Assembly (NCBI GenBank): GCA_001466705.2 | Contig: LATX02000184.1 | Coordinates: forward strand, 620,001 to 684,000 | Length of the DNA stretch: 64,000 nt | Direction of reading: 5' to 3' | Source of the DNA: Moniliophthora roreri | Taxonomy: Eukaryota > Basidiomycota > Agaricomycetes > Agaricales > Marasmiaceae | In this document: positions 12,301 to 25,691 of the stretch, in pieces | Numbering within the stretch: the first letter of the stretch is position 1 | Layout of the letters: each line of letters opens with the position of its first letter | Made by a program: the position numbers and the translations under genes | The notes under the pieces: model-generated | Told to the model about the DNA's origin: nothing | What the model saw: only the letters and a program-made list of their open reading frames with translations | Database searches by the model: none

Positions 12301-12315
12301 TTTTCGAAATCAGGA
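9312..12315. other. 3-kb stretch without a recognisable gene
   Basis: All six frames are broken by stops; the longest open frames are about 85 codons and match no family I know. The bases after 9311 are the SF3B6 3' flank. Scattered GT...AG pairs (for example around 10423-10470) and a TATA-like element on the minus strand near 12145 could belong to a non-coding transcript or a badly decayed gene. I see no terminal repeats or transposase motifs. Confidence 0.55.
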
Positions 12316-13919
<1,604 letters not shown>

Positions 13920-14040
13920 TTTTGCAGTTCTTAGTGGGAGTGGTTGAAAGCAAGCGTGTGACACTGACAACAGCGTGACTTGCGCAAGTTTTCCGCTGTG
14001 ACGCGGTACCGACCAAGCCTTCATCTCGACCAGCAAAGTT
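13920..14040. promoter_or_regulatory. shared divergent promoter FAL1 / SF3A3
   Basis: Only 121 bases separate the FAL1 start codon (minus) and the SF3A3 start codon (plus), so both promoters and both 5' UTRs must lie here. No TATA box is evident. Confidence 0.6.
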
Positions 14041-15903
14041 ATGGACTCAATCATCGAGGTTCAGCGGCAGACTCACGAAGAAATCGAACGCTTTGAACGC
14101 GCTCTATACACTCTCCTTTCCAGGAATCTCATATCGCACGAACTCAAACTCCAGAACGAACACAAGGCATCTCAAATACTCGACCGAATTTCGACTCGTA
14201 CAGCCGCTCTGAAGAACCTGTACGAAGACGTAGATGCTCGACAAGCAGAAATAGACTCTCTGTCTGCACCGGGACAGCAGAGCGACTTAACAGAGTTCTA
14301 CTCGCGGTTGGTGAAAATCCAGGAGCACCACGCCAAGTATCCTGATTCTGTGGCAGGAGGTCCCAATCTTGAAATAGAAGCTCTGTTGGAGGAGCCCAAT
14401 CAGGATGGATACGAAGAATACGAAGAAGACCGTGAGTTCTATCTTACTTCGTTTCGTCCCAAATACTGATCCATGGCTTAGCCATTTCGCTTCTCTTTTC
14501 TGGCGAGGAAGCGTATGGTAAATACCTCGACTTATACGCCCATCATGTTGCCTACACCAATTTGAAGAGCATTGGGAAGAGACCTGGATATCTCCAGTAT
14601 CTTGACCTTCTAATTGGTTCGCAGAACGGTCCCGTACACCAAGAACTTCCGAAGGAAGCGCGGTTTACAAAAGACTTTGAAACGTTTGTGTCTTCTTTAC
14701 TGCGTGGACACGCTGTTCTGATCTACTTTCACCTAGGTATATCCGGGGTTTGCATACATACCTATTGTCATTTATCAAAAAGACACAGCCGTTGCTCGAC
14801 GTAGGCACGCTTCAGAATGAAGCTAGGGTGGAGTTTGAGAAACGATGGGATGCAGGAGAGCTGAAAGAGTGGGAAGATGGCTCTGACAAGAAAGCGCAAA
14901 ATGACGCTCCATCCGGAATATGGTGCTCAGCGTGTAAGTTTTACATTACCCCAAGTCATCTGCCAACTCATGTCGTTACCAGGTCAAAAGCACTACAGCA
15001 AGCAAACTGTTTTCGACGCGCATCTAACCTCCAAGAAGCATATAAAAGCTGCTGAGAAACAAGCAGAGTCAAGTGCAGTACCCGTAAATCCAAATGGTCC
15101 TAAACAGACATCTGCACCGTCACAACCCTCGAATACCAAAAATCGGCTTCGTGACTCAGCATTGTACACACATCTTTCTAACAGTCTCCTTGTTACGCTT
15201 CTACCTATCCTCAATGACACTAAATCCAACGTAGAGAGAAAGTTCTCTCTCACGGCACGGGAGCGTGAGCAAGAACTCATGGAGCAGTCCAAACCGCAGC
15301 CTGCTCCGGCTGCGACCACTGCCAATGGCGATGAGGCCGAGGAGGAAGAGGAAGAAGAAAGGATATACAATCCCCTCAAGCTACCACTTGGATGGGACGG
15401 AAAGCCTATTCCGTATTGGCTGTACAAGTTGCATGGTTTAGGTGTGGAATATAGGTGTGAGATATGTTCGGACCACGTTTATATGGGAAGGTGAGTGTTA
15501 GGAATCAGGGTTCAGCACATCTTTTGATTCATTTCGGGGATGATCAGGAAAAATTTCGACCGCCACTTTCAGGTAGCATAATCTATTGCTATATAACATT
15601 CGAACGCTGATCCCATCCGTATCCACAGGAATCCCGACATGCATTTGGTATGCGGGCGTTAGGGCTTCCTAACACCAAGCACTTTCATGAGATTACTCGT
15701 ATTGAAGATGCACTTGCTCGTAAGTTTACTTTGTTTCGTGATACCCAAGTGGCTGATTTTCTTCCGTAGTTGCCGAAAAATTGAAGCAAGAGGGTCGACA
15801 TGAGGTGTTTGAACAAGAGACGATGGAAGAGCTTGAGGACGACGAAGGAAATGTCTACAACCGTAAAACTTACGAGGATCTCAAGAAGCAGGGACTCATT
15901 TGA
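14041..15903 (+). CDS. SF3A3: splicing factor 3A subunit 3 (SF3a60/Prp9)
   Basis: U2 snRNP SF3a subunit. The first ATG opens [19 protein letters not shown], matching the family's N-terminal helix. The order is: coiled coil (residues 1-110); SF3a60-binding segment with [17 protein letters not shown] and YLQYLDLL; a long helix [13 protein letters not shown]; a C2H2 finger in [26 protein letters not shown]; an acidic linker; the invariant [24 protein letters not shown] with the C2H2-like finger CEIC...H...H; and the end [11 protein letters not shown]. At least seven exons with introns of about 50-60 nt; the ones at 14935-14982 and 15491-15548 interrupt the fingers. Confidence 0.95.
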
Positions 15904-16024
15904 GAACTATTACTGCTTGTCTCCTGACGATCGCATTCGAATCTGTTGTACTTTACCAGTGACTTGGGCATAATGCGGAATTCAATAAAATGTATCCATT
16001 TGAGTTGGTAAAACGTGTAGAAAG

Positions 16025-19000
16025 CTATACAACATTCGCCACATCTGCTGTTTTGGGCCTTGCGGGAACGGGTGGCGGCGGATTAGGTACCAATGCAACC
16101 GGGATAGATTGTACGTGAGTGAAGAGTTCTTCGTCAGAAGATGTAGGCGAAGATGAAAGGGGTGACTCCGCTGGAGAGTCGAAGGGGTTTATGTGGTAGT
16201 GGCGTGCCGGAGAGTTGAAGTAAGGAATTGAGACTATCCCTTTGGGGTTGCCTGCAGAATTGATTAGTATGGGGAATCATTAGTGTTCACGGATAGAGTA
16301 ACATACTTTGAGTATCCCACCATGTAATATCATCCGTGCTGGGAGGTGGCACTACAATGCGGCAACAACGTTGATAAGAAGACCCTTAAATTCGGGATCG
16401 TGAACTTACATTCACAGTAGTCCGGGGGAAGAGACAGCGATGCAAGTTTATCATCCAGCTTTTCACCTGGTTCCGTCGTTATGATGCTATTCAGCAGCAA
16501 CCGTGATAATGCTGCACGTTTCGCTCTATCAATTATGCGGATACTCGCTCTGAAGATGGCGTAAACTTTGTTCGAATGCTGATTAGTTGCATAATGACGG
16601 ATACGGGAAGTTACTGACCCGGTCTATGGTCTGACCCCCTTAACTCTGCCCGAGAATAGGCTGTCAAGTCCAAGGATCTTCCACGGTAGAGTATTCGATC
16701 TAGAAATTAGTGAGACCAGACGTTTCTAGAGTGAAGGTTAAGACGAGCCTGTCCAAGCAGGTATTCGCATCTTCTCGCTCGTGTCGTAATTGTCTGTTCC
16801 AACGTCATAACGGTACGTTGGTCGGAACAGCAGTGGCCCTTCTTCGTACTCTTCGAATGCTATTCCAGCGTCCATTACTTGCTTTAACTGTTCATGCCAA
16901 GGGCGGTGAGACGAGCAACTTGATCAGCGCACAGAACAGACCTGATCAGCAACAACCAGACCATCCAAGTCGCCTTTTGTAGCAAGGGACCTGACCGTGT
17001 CATTGTCGAGATTGATGCGGTAATTAGTGTCTGCCAGCCATACGACATTCCTTGGAGAATTGTGAATGCCTGTTTCCAGCCACGACACAGAGACTTACTC
17101 ATGGCTTGCGATGGTCTTGCCTTTGAGAAAATGAAGACCTTCCTTAATTGTTCTATAATCTGCGTTTCGTTCCTCGACATTTGCGTGACCAGCAGCGAGG
17201 TGTGCCGTGAGGAAACAAAAATTAGTGTCATGGTAGTCTAATCTTATTCCAACAGCGCCTTTATTCCCTGACATGCCTCGAAGGCCAGTCTATGACCACA
17301 TTTCAATTGTTTGAAGATACTGAAATGAAGGATGAACGGACTTTCCGAGTAGTAGCCTCGACATTCCTTATGACCGGGGCAAGTTCGGTCTTCACAAAGA
17401 TCATTAGAGCGGTTCCAACCAGCTGTGAACGCATGAGGTTTGTTTCTTCGTATGAAGATAGGTGTTCTTACCTGCTCGCTTCTGAGTAGAACGTAATCAC
17501 ACTTCTTATTCGGCCTTCTCTCTAGAGTGTCTAGTATTTTTGCCTCCCACATGCGCCTTGGAGTGGAAGTCAGAACCAAAAGAAGTCAAAGGGAGTGCTC
17601 TCGTCTTACCGTCTTTCAGGATCTGCTTGCACAATCTGCTGTGCGGTCAGTGGGACGATTTCCTGGAATCCCAATACAAGGATATCGGGGCTAATGATCG
17701 GTTAGATGTCTCATTACACTGAGACGGGGGAGGTGCGCACTCGTTTATGTCTGATGAAATTGGGATGGGTCAGAGATGAGACTTGTGGTCAAACTACTCA
17801 CTTTCCCTGGTGAACAACCATGGTAGCAGTGATTCGGACGACGGAAGCTGAAGGATGGAATAAGACATTGACGGGAAGGTCGCTGCGTTTGTAACTCACC
17901 CTGCCGTTCAAATTCCAGGTACCCACGAATATGACGCACGGTTTTGTTGAAGAGTACTCGTGTACACTAAAGCTTTCAGTTAGCGCCGAAGGCTACAGTC
18001 ACAAAACGGATATAGTGACCGTTGTTCCAGAGCCGCACGGACGGAATCATGGATGGGATCAAAAATCGTAACTTGTTGTTGAGCACTCATGTTTCCCTTA
18101 AAAAGCACGTATCATAATCACGAAGAAAACGGTTTTGTGGATACTTACCAGGAACATATCAATGGCAATCTGTTTCCCCTTATCCTGGAAATTGTTGATG
18201 TATGCCCTAGAAACGCTTTTCGTGGCGTCGGATAAAACACCTGGACAGGGTTGAAGTCTTGGTATCAACTGAGGTACCTTGACGCTCACCAGCTAATGTT
18301 CGTTTTCCACTTCGAGTGAAGCTGGTATTCAAAGCACCGGTTCCAGCGTAGATTCGAGATAGAGCATCCCCATTTTCGGCCCAAAGCTCGCGATGATTAA
18401 TCCACAGTGTATGTAGATGAATCCACTCGCGATGGACCAAAAGCAAGTATTGCTCTAGCGTATTGCGAGAAAGGATATCTTGCACGAAATTGGTACGATC
18501 GAGGCTACCAGAAGCATTCAGGGAGACGTGATTTTTGTGGGAGAGGCATCTCACCAGTCCAAACAGTTGGTACGGAAAATACCCCTCTGTTCAGTTACAA
18601 TTTCGTCCGAGGACGAATCGCACAGCGTGTACCCAAACTTTTCCATATCATCCGCGATGGACTCCATCCTCCTAGGATTTTCCGTTAATGTCGTGAAGGG
18701 CGCGGTTCAAAGTAATATAAAAGTGCACCTGAGTTCCCTGACCACACTATCGTGCCCACCAACTCTCACCTGGTTGTGGAAATCAAAGTGAGTGATATTC
18801 AAGCTGTCAGCTAGACCGGTGCGGGCGATTTGGAGATGACGGTCGTAAGCGTTCGTCAATATCGCCTCATTCTCTTTAGTACCCAGGAGATTTATAGCAT
18901 GCACGGCCCCATATTCTTCTGTCAACTGAGCAAAATGTCGTTCGAAAGCCGGCTGGGAAGCGTGTGGTCTTGTGATTTGAATGCGCTGCCCGAATGTCTG

Positions 19001-20183
19001 AATTCCCTGCTGTTCCCAGAATACTGTATAGAACATTGATGCAAATGAACGAGGGAATTGCATTAAAAGTGAAGGCGACATACAAGGAACGCTACCGCGG
19101 ACTTGTACATAACTGACGCAGTGCTGATCAGTACTAAATACGGTCTCAGTCTGCCGATAGCTCAGAAAAGATCGTTGTAACAAAGGGGAAAGGACCAACC
19201 TCAACGAAATTTGCGCAATTGCCATCGTCATCAACACCGCGAGTATTAAAGCGAGTGCCTGCACGCTTCCATCCTAGACGAGAAATCAAGGAGAGAGTAG
19301 CGATTACTGGTGTACCGTTGGTGGGAGGTGCGGGTAGTGCCATCGTAAAGACCCCTACGTATCCTTGAATAGCTAGAATCTGACATTCGTGTGGGTACTC
19401 AATTCAATAAAATGGTAGGTGGTCCACATACTATGAAGTGACACTGATCCAACTCTTCTCGTTCGTGGCTATCCAATCGCTCTCTGAAGTCCAGTAAACT
19501 CCTGACGATGTACTCGTTCCAAACAAATCGCTCGTCGAAAGTGGCTAGATCTTTGCTTTCTTTCCTATGCTCCGCGACACGTCGTGATAATCTTGAGGAG
19601 AGATCCCACTGGGAGTCAATTGCATAATAGAAACTCCCAGAGGAAAGGATTTTGGTCAATGGGGTACAGGGGTGCTCATAAGGTTGTGTGGGTACGGTTT
19701 GCGTATAATTGTCTCGGATAACTGATTCCAAGGCTTCAGCATTGGCCATTGAGTCAGAACCTATAGACAGATCGTCCCATGTCGAAGAAGTGAGGCTGTA
19801 AAATGATACTTCATGTATCCGAGCAACTGATTCTGGAATTCCGGTGGATGGTCTGGTGTTCCCTATTTCGGTGGCACTTGTCACCAAAGCAAGAAATATT
19901 TCTGGCCGCACATAAAGTTATAGAGCAAAAAAAGTCGCAGGATATGAATCGCACCATTTTCGACAGAAATAAGCCCCAGACAGCCCTTAATCGCCCTACT
20001 TGTTAATCGCACGGTGTTGGTCAGATCAACCTCATCCTTCGGTAAGAACTCGACCACAGCTTGATTTGGGGAATTTTCATCGGAGCGGAAGACAAGCGCT
20101 CGATTAGGTCGACCTAGACGTTCATCATGGGAGCTTGTAACAAGATACAAGACGCGAGGATTGTTGCTTAGATGAAGGTACAT
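16025..20183 (-). CDS. INP51: synaptojanin-like SAC + inositol 5-phosphatase, inactive-looking SAC
   Basis: Phosphoinositide phosphatase of the synaptojanin/Inp5x type, acting at the plasma membrane/endocytic sites. It starts [13 protein letters not shown] and ends [12 protein letters not shown] in a Pro-rich tail, with many (about 20) short introns. The N-terminal SAC domain shows [20 protein letters not shown] and FWEQQG, but the P-loop reads [11 protein letters not shown], so the catalytic Cys of CX5R(T/S) is Ala, as in yeast Inp51 whose SAC domain is reported inactive. The C-terminal 5-phosphatase looks intact: [56 protein letters not shown] and SDHRP. The intron within PAWTD (16700-16748) needs a GC donor. 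The symbol reflects the degenerate SAC domain; INP52/53-type naming is possible. Confidence 0.88.
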
Positions 20184-20861
20184 GGGAGTTTGGCACCAAG
20201 ATCCCGGCCGGTGCCGTTGGTCTGCACAGCATCGTTTGTAACTAAGCTTACATTCTTACACTCGGTTATTGCTGCTTCTGCTTCTAATGTGCCGTGATGC
20301 TCTGGACTTCGTTCATGGAAAGACTTGTTGGTGCCGAAGATCCTCTCTTGCGGTAGAAATACTAACTTGGCGGACGACCAACTCACTGACCTCCGGAGGC
20401 ACGTCGCGCACCAGACTGAGATATGTATTCGTCATTGGTATTAATCAAGGGTAGTACGGGACTTATAGAAGGATTCGAAAGGCTATTCAGCTCCTGACGT
20501 CCGTGGCAGCGGGAAGAACCTGGGGTACTCATCCGGTGAACATGGCAACAGGGCTTTACTATGTCAGACTTCCTATTCAAGTCTTCAAGCTCGAAGCTGA
20601 AAAGTCACCCTTGGATGCATTCGGTGGATAATGGTAGTTGTTGCAATACAACTCTGGTCAAGAGCTGCAAATCCCTCGTATCAATGCCCCAAACAGGTTA
20701 CAGCATCTTTGCAGCGCCCATTTTGATACGCCAACAGGGCCGTTTCACACCGTTGGATGCGCATAGGAATGAAACACCCATGACTAATCTTTCTGCAAAC
20801 ACCACGCACCGGCAGGGCTGCATACCCTTCGTCGGCAGGTCCTTGACCAAATCCTCAACGA
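20184..20861. other. divergent intergenic region
   Basis: Separates the start codons of the 5-phosphatase (minus) and the membrane protein (plus). Open frames up to about 100 codons on both strands have no recognisable features. A short upstream exon carrying a signal peptide for the gene at 20862 could hide here. Confidence 0.4.
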
Positions 20862-22714
20862 ATGGCTAATCCTTATGACTTCTCGATCTTGGACACGTCC
20901 CCAACGATCATCTACCATCCATCTCGAGAAGGCGAAGACTTGGGCTCATCATGGAAGACGTTCTACTCGAACAGTCCGGACAGCTCTTACGATTCCACCC
21001 ATCAAAATACGAACTTGGCTTCGGGGACGTCTCTTCACAGTACCAGCATGCAGGGTGCTAGCTTTGAAATCAGCTTTATGGGAACTGCCATACAGATTTA
21101 TGGTTCAGGGACGGGGGGAGCGTATACAACCACCTTGGATAACAGAGACGCAGTAGAAGGGAACCCAAGCAACGGCATGCTCGCTAGCTATGCCGACTTG
21201 GAATACAAGACGCACACGCTGTCCCTAAACGTCACCCAATCACAGTCGTTGAATATGACGTCCGCAAGATTGACAATTGGTGTCGGCGACAAGGGGTGGG
21301 TTCTACTTTCGTCCCATCTAGCAGGATCGATTGTATTGACTACGCTCACTTAGTGCAACGGTAAAAGAGACAAAAACCGATTCGGTGAAGGTCAACAGTG
21401 ATGGCTCGTCTTTTCTGAACAGCGACTACTTCTACCCTACGGGACAAGGGACGTTCAACACATTCCATGACGCTTCCAATTACCCTCGCGTGGACACGAA
21501 TAACGCGGGCTCTACCATCAATTTCCGTGCGAGCGGCATGTACGTGACTCCCTCCTGAATATGGTTGCAACCTGACGATTCAGAACCGTTTTCTAGGTCA
21601 GCAGTATTCATTACGGGAACGGTAAATTATGATCATGGATTATATTCCATCAATTTGAGTCCGTCGGCAGGCGTCTCTAGCAGCACACGGACATTCAATG
21701 CGACGTCAAAATGGTTTGCTTATGACCAACTTATTTATTGGGAGTCTGGCCTAGATCGTACCCAAACATACACAATCTCACTGACGAACTTGGAAGAGGG
21801 AAAGTATGTTGATATACATGAAGTCAAGTGGCTGGAAGGTGTACCTGGATCGTGAGTGAATCATAGGATTCTTGTGACTATGAATTGATCAGTTGGCAAT
21901 GCTAGCAACAATTCTCAAAATGATGGTTCCAATGGTTTGAGTACACCTGCCATCGCCGGGATAGCTGTAAGGAGTCAAATTCTTTACTGATAACTGTCGC
22001 TCATCTCGAAACCTAGGTTGGGACTGCTGTGATTGCGATCGCTGTAGCATGCTTATTATTTTTCTTCTGCTGGAAGCGTCGGTAAGCATGCCTATCCGTG
22101 ACAGGATGAATAGTCCAACTCAACTTTTCGTGTAGGAGAAACCAAGGCGATTACGATGGTCCAACTCCTGCGACCTATAGCGGGCAAGTGCACGCAATGC
22201 AAAAACTTTCTGCTCGTAAGGTTCAACCCGTGCTTTTCCGAATGTGAACTGACTAACATCAGATTCTCAACCACTTTTGGAAGCTTATATCGAACCATTT
22301 GTACTTCCCCCCAACACACCGTACTCCGACCACACGACCTCCACCGGTCAGCATTCAAAATTCCAATCCCTTAGCTCCTACACCAGCTCCAGTCATACGC
22401 CTCATCCCTCCGATATACCGACATTCCAACCTCATGCCGGCTACGGTTATCCTTACTCGACGCCCTGGGCACCCACCACCTCGTCAACACAACTATCAGC
22501 ATCAGCATCAGCATCAGCATCAGCATCAGCATCAGGTTCTGGTTCAAATAGCGGAGCAAGGCCACCGTCATCATCGGGCAAAGGTGGTCCAGAACCACCT
22601 CCCCGGGCGGTTCGACAAGAGTTGGACGCGGGTCCTGTACCGATACATGATTTTCCGCACGAGGAAGTCTTGCCTCCAGGATATAATCCTGCTTGGTCGT
22701 CTGGTCCATCGTGA
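20862..22714 (+). CDS. single-pass membrane protein with extracellular beta-rich domains
   Basis: Basidiomycete-type orphan. The ectodomain has two beta-rich segments, starting FSILDTSPTIIYHPSREG and SSFLNSDYFYPTGQGTF, rich in N-x-S/T sites, resembling the galactose-binding-like ectodomains of many agaricomycete proteins. A Ser/Asn-rich stalk leads to one transmembrane helix (AIAGIAVGTAVIAIAVACLLFFFC) followed by WKRR and a cytosolic Ser/Pro-rich tail with an (SA)n run. Introns are small (first about 54 nt near 21296-21352); at least six exons. No signal peptide is visible at the assigned ATG, so the true start may lie in an upstream exon. Function unknown. Confidence 0.75.
22495..22536 (+). 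repeat. ATCAGC hexanucleotide microsatellite, coding
   Basis: Six perfect copies of ATCAGC plus a seventh ending in G encode the alternating Ser-Ala run in the cytosolic tail of the membrane protein. Copy number is expected to vary between strains. Confidence 0.95.
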
Positions 22715-23045
22715 CCTATTAGACGCCATGCACCAATCTGTTTTCTACTTGCACGTTGCATCTGTACTAGTCATTCCTTTATTCGCATGGACATGCCTCA
22801 TCTAGACACCTCATGGACATGGAAATTTTCATCCTGACTGTTCTGAATTTCGAGCTTGTGCCTGTATATTTATTTTGCAGATAGTAGTACGTATATTGAC
22901 TTGGTTAAGGGAATCTCCTGTTCAGACTTGCTAGGACGCGGGATGATATGTGCAAATCGATGTGCATGCATTGCGAGTGTACTTGGTATCATGAGAAGTA
23001 CATGACTCAGGTTCAAAAAACTCAGTACGAAATATAAATACGCCG
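22715..23045. other. convergent intergenic region
   Basis: Shared 3' flank of the membrane protein (plus) and SVP26 (minus); nothing else seen. Confidence 0.4.
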
Positions 23046-24178
23046 TTACGCGTCCTTTTTAGAGACGTCGCTACCCCCTCCGATACTGGCCGAGCTAGAT
23101 ACCTTTCTCAAACCTAAACCTATTCCAGGACTGTCGGCTACCAGCGACCTGCGGGAAGAGCTTGCCTGTGGCGGGGGTGTTGCCAACCTAAAACTCGAGC
23201 CATTAGGCACGTCGTAACTTGCCTGACGCGAGATCGAGGACCGTGGTGGTGGCGTCGAGGGGATGTGGGAAGGACCACCAATGGAGGGTGTGTTTAGGTG
23301 ATATACTTTTGGAACGGGTGATTGAGGTGGAGCTATGATGCCCTCAGATTTTCGTCCGCGGGATGGCAAGAATGAGAGTATCGACCGGAAGAGCGATACG
23401 CGCTGTCGAGGAAATTGCGTTGCTGTTGCGGAGGGCGAGTCAGGATTTGCTACGGAATTGAGTGATTAGCTTTGTACCGAAAGTTCGTATTTCAAAACAT
23501 ACACATTGAGGTTGGTAGAGCATTGTCGTTTGCGCTCAGACTCAAAAACAGGAAAAGCGGCGCCAACCACACGCATATTCCGAAAAAGGTCGCAATCTCG
23601 GTAAAGGAAGGCGGCGAAGGCGTGTAGTGACCCCTGTATCTTTGTTGTCTGGCGCCTTGAGTGAGGTGCGCAAAATAGAAGAACCACATAAAGTGATCAA
23701 CTATGACCAGTACACATGACCCCACGAAGGACAACGAGGAAAGCGAGATAAGCGGCCATGTACTTGAGAAGTTTTGGAGGTAGACCAAGTGACACGTGAT
23801 GGAGAATATCGTCTGGAGAAATGGTAAGGAATCCGTCAAGTAAAATAAAACATGCAGTGCGATGATAGTCTGATCCCGCAAGTCAGCAGTTGCGTAGCAT
23901 CCGTTTGTTATTGACACGTACGTATATCCCTCGTTGTCCCACTATTTTGGCAAGACGTGAATGCTCTTCGATAAGTTCTGAGATGTAAAGGAGCCCGCTC
24001 GCTATCGCATATTCATGAGGATCACTGGGTTTGCTTGGAAAACGAAGCCTTCTTCACCTAATGACAGAGTAATGAAGGCAAAGATTACGAGAATCGCGAC
24101 GTAGCTGCAACATAATCAGTATTCTCTTCAGAAGTCAAACAAATAGAAAACATACCTGACATAGTAAAGCATGCCCAT
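23046..24178 (-). CDS. SVP26: Erv26/TEX261-family ER-Golgi cargo receptor
   Basis: COPII cargo-adaptor membrane protein that sorts Golgi glycosyltransferases. The start MGMLYYVS sits in a 23-nt exon; the next exons read YVAILVIFAFITLSL and ASGLLYISELIEEHSRLAK, then the family core FLQTIFSITCHLVYLQNFS, SFVGSCVLVIVDHFMWFFYF and SFTEIATFFGICVW followed by the diagnostic LFLSLSANDNALPTS. Four hydrophobic segments fit the family. After a further intron the tail is Ser/Pro-rich and cytosolic (to SKKDA-stop), longer than in yeast Svp26, as is usual in basidiomycetes. The gene diverges from DID2 with 168 bp between starts. Confidence 0.92.
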
Positions 24179-24346
24179 TGCAAAAACATGCAATGGTGGG
24201 AAAGAGCAAGTCCGGGGTTGTCCAGGGCGTCTATTCGACAGCTGGGTGTCGCAGTCAGTGCCACGGAATAGCTCCCAATTTGGAAATCACATCTTTGACC
24301 CTCTCTTCCACCTGACGGCTTACCTCCGACTCTTTTTCCTCCAACA

Positions 24347-25181
24347 ATGAGTAATTTAGAGAGTAAGTCGAGCATTTTGTCTCGTAACTCTGCTGAACTA
24401 TGTTGCAGAGACTCTTTTTCAACTCAAGGTGGCTCACTCTCGCTCGCACACACCATCACGTCCAAAGCTGACATCATCAAAATAATAAGTTTACCGCAAA
24501 GACTCTGAACAGACAAGCCAAGAAGGCCCAGAAGGATGAAGGCACGGAGAAGGCACGTTTGAAAAAGGTCTCTGCCTTTCCTCTACTTGGTGTCGGCGAC
24601 ATTGACCGTATTCTACATGAATTAGGCGTTACAGCAAGGGAATAACGAAGGCGCACGGATATACGCTTCGAATGCTATTCGGAAGAAAAGCGAAGCTCTC
24701 AACCTGCTTAGGCTGTCAAGTCGGATAGACGCCGTTGCAAGCCGTGTAGAGACCGCCGTTACAATGAGACAAGTAACGGGCAATATGACCTCCGTCGTAC
24801 GAGGAATGGATAAGGCGATGGAATCGATGAATCTTGAACGAGTGCGTCTACATTATTTTTTTTTCATGCTGCGGTTAAAACTGATGAGTGTTGTCGTAGA
24901 TTTCCTTGGTCATGGACAAATTCGAAACCCAATTCGCCGACTTGGACGTACAGACGGGTTACATGGAGGACGCCATGTCGTCTACTACTGCCGTATCCAC
25001 ACCTCAAGATCAAATCGATCAGCTCATGCGACAGACCGCCGAAGAGGCTAACATTGAACTGCAGCACGATTTGGCAGCCAAAGACCTGGACGCCGTGGCA
25101 GACCTGGCTCCAAAGGAGAAGATTGGGGAGGAGGATGATAAGCTGGCTGAGAGACTGCGAGCACTGCGGCCTGCGACATAG
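24347..25181 (+). CDS. DID2: ESCRT-III-associated CHMP1/Did2 (Vps46)
   Basis: Endosomal ESCRT-III subunit that recruits Vps4. The first exon is 16 nt (24347-24362, MSNLE plus one base); splicing then gives [73 protein letters not shown] and MEDAMSS, the order seen in human CHMP1. The C-terminus [10 protein letters not shown] is the MIM1-like helix that binds the Vps4 MIT domain. About 200 residues as expected. Five exons, GT-AG introns of about 50-60 nt. Confidence 0.93.
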
Positions 25182-25691
25182 CCACCACAACGAAGGTGTT
25201 CTCAACCCGCTATCACACTTGGTTATCATTTACACTATATAGTATATCATCTGGTTGTAACATTATGAACTTGTCGTGGATGTAACTACTACTGTGCGCG
25301 AAGGAATAAGCTCTGAACGATACACGAAGAAGACACGAAAGTGGAGACCCAATAGAAGAACCTAGCAGAACATTAGAGGAGCATTCGGGGCATTGAAAAG
25401 GCATGGAAAGCATTGCGACATAACCGGATATCAATGAAAGAAGGTGAAACCGAAAGACCAGATCATGAAGGGATACTACAAATAGATGCCGGCTTTAAGA
25501 TGAACGTCCAAGATAATGCCAATATATGTAACAAGGTGAAGATAGTTAGCAGCGTAAATAAGGTGAATGCGGTCTAGAAGGTGGTATGTACGGAGCAGTG
25601 AGGGCGGCGCAAGGAAAGAGGTATCCGAACCAAAGACAAGAATAGGACAAGAGGGGCCGACAAGAGATGAAGCAAAAAAGTTTTCAGGACC
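25182..25691. other. convergent intergenic region
   Basis: 3' flanks of DID2 and of the 843-aa gene. No gene or RNA recognised. Confidence 0.4.

Noticed and set aside
22299..22805. HQHQHQ repeat protein in an overlapping frame
   Set aside because: An out-of-frame reading of the ATCAGC repeat within the membrane-protein exon.
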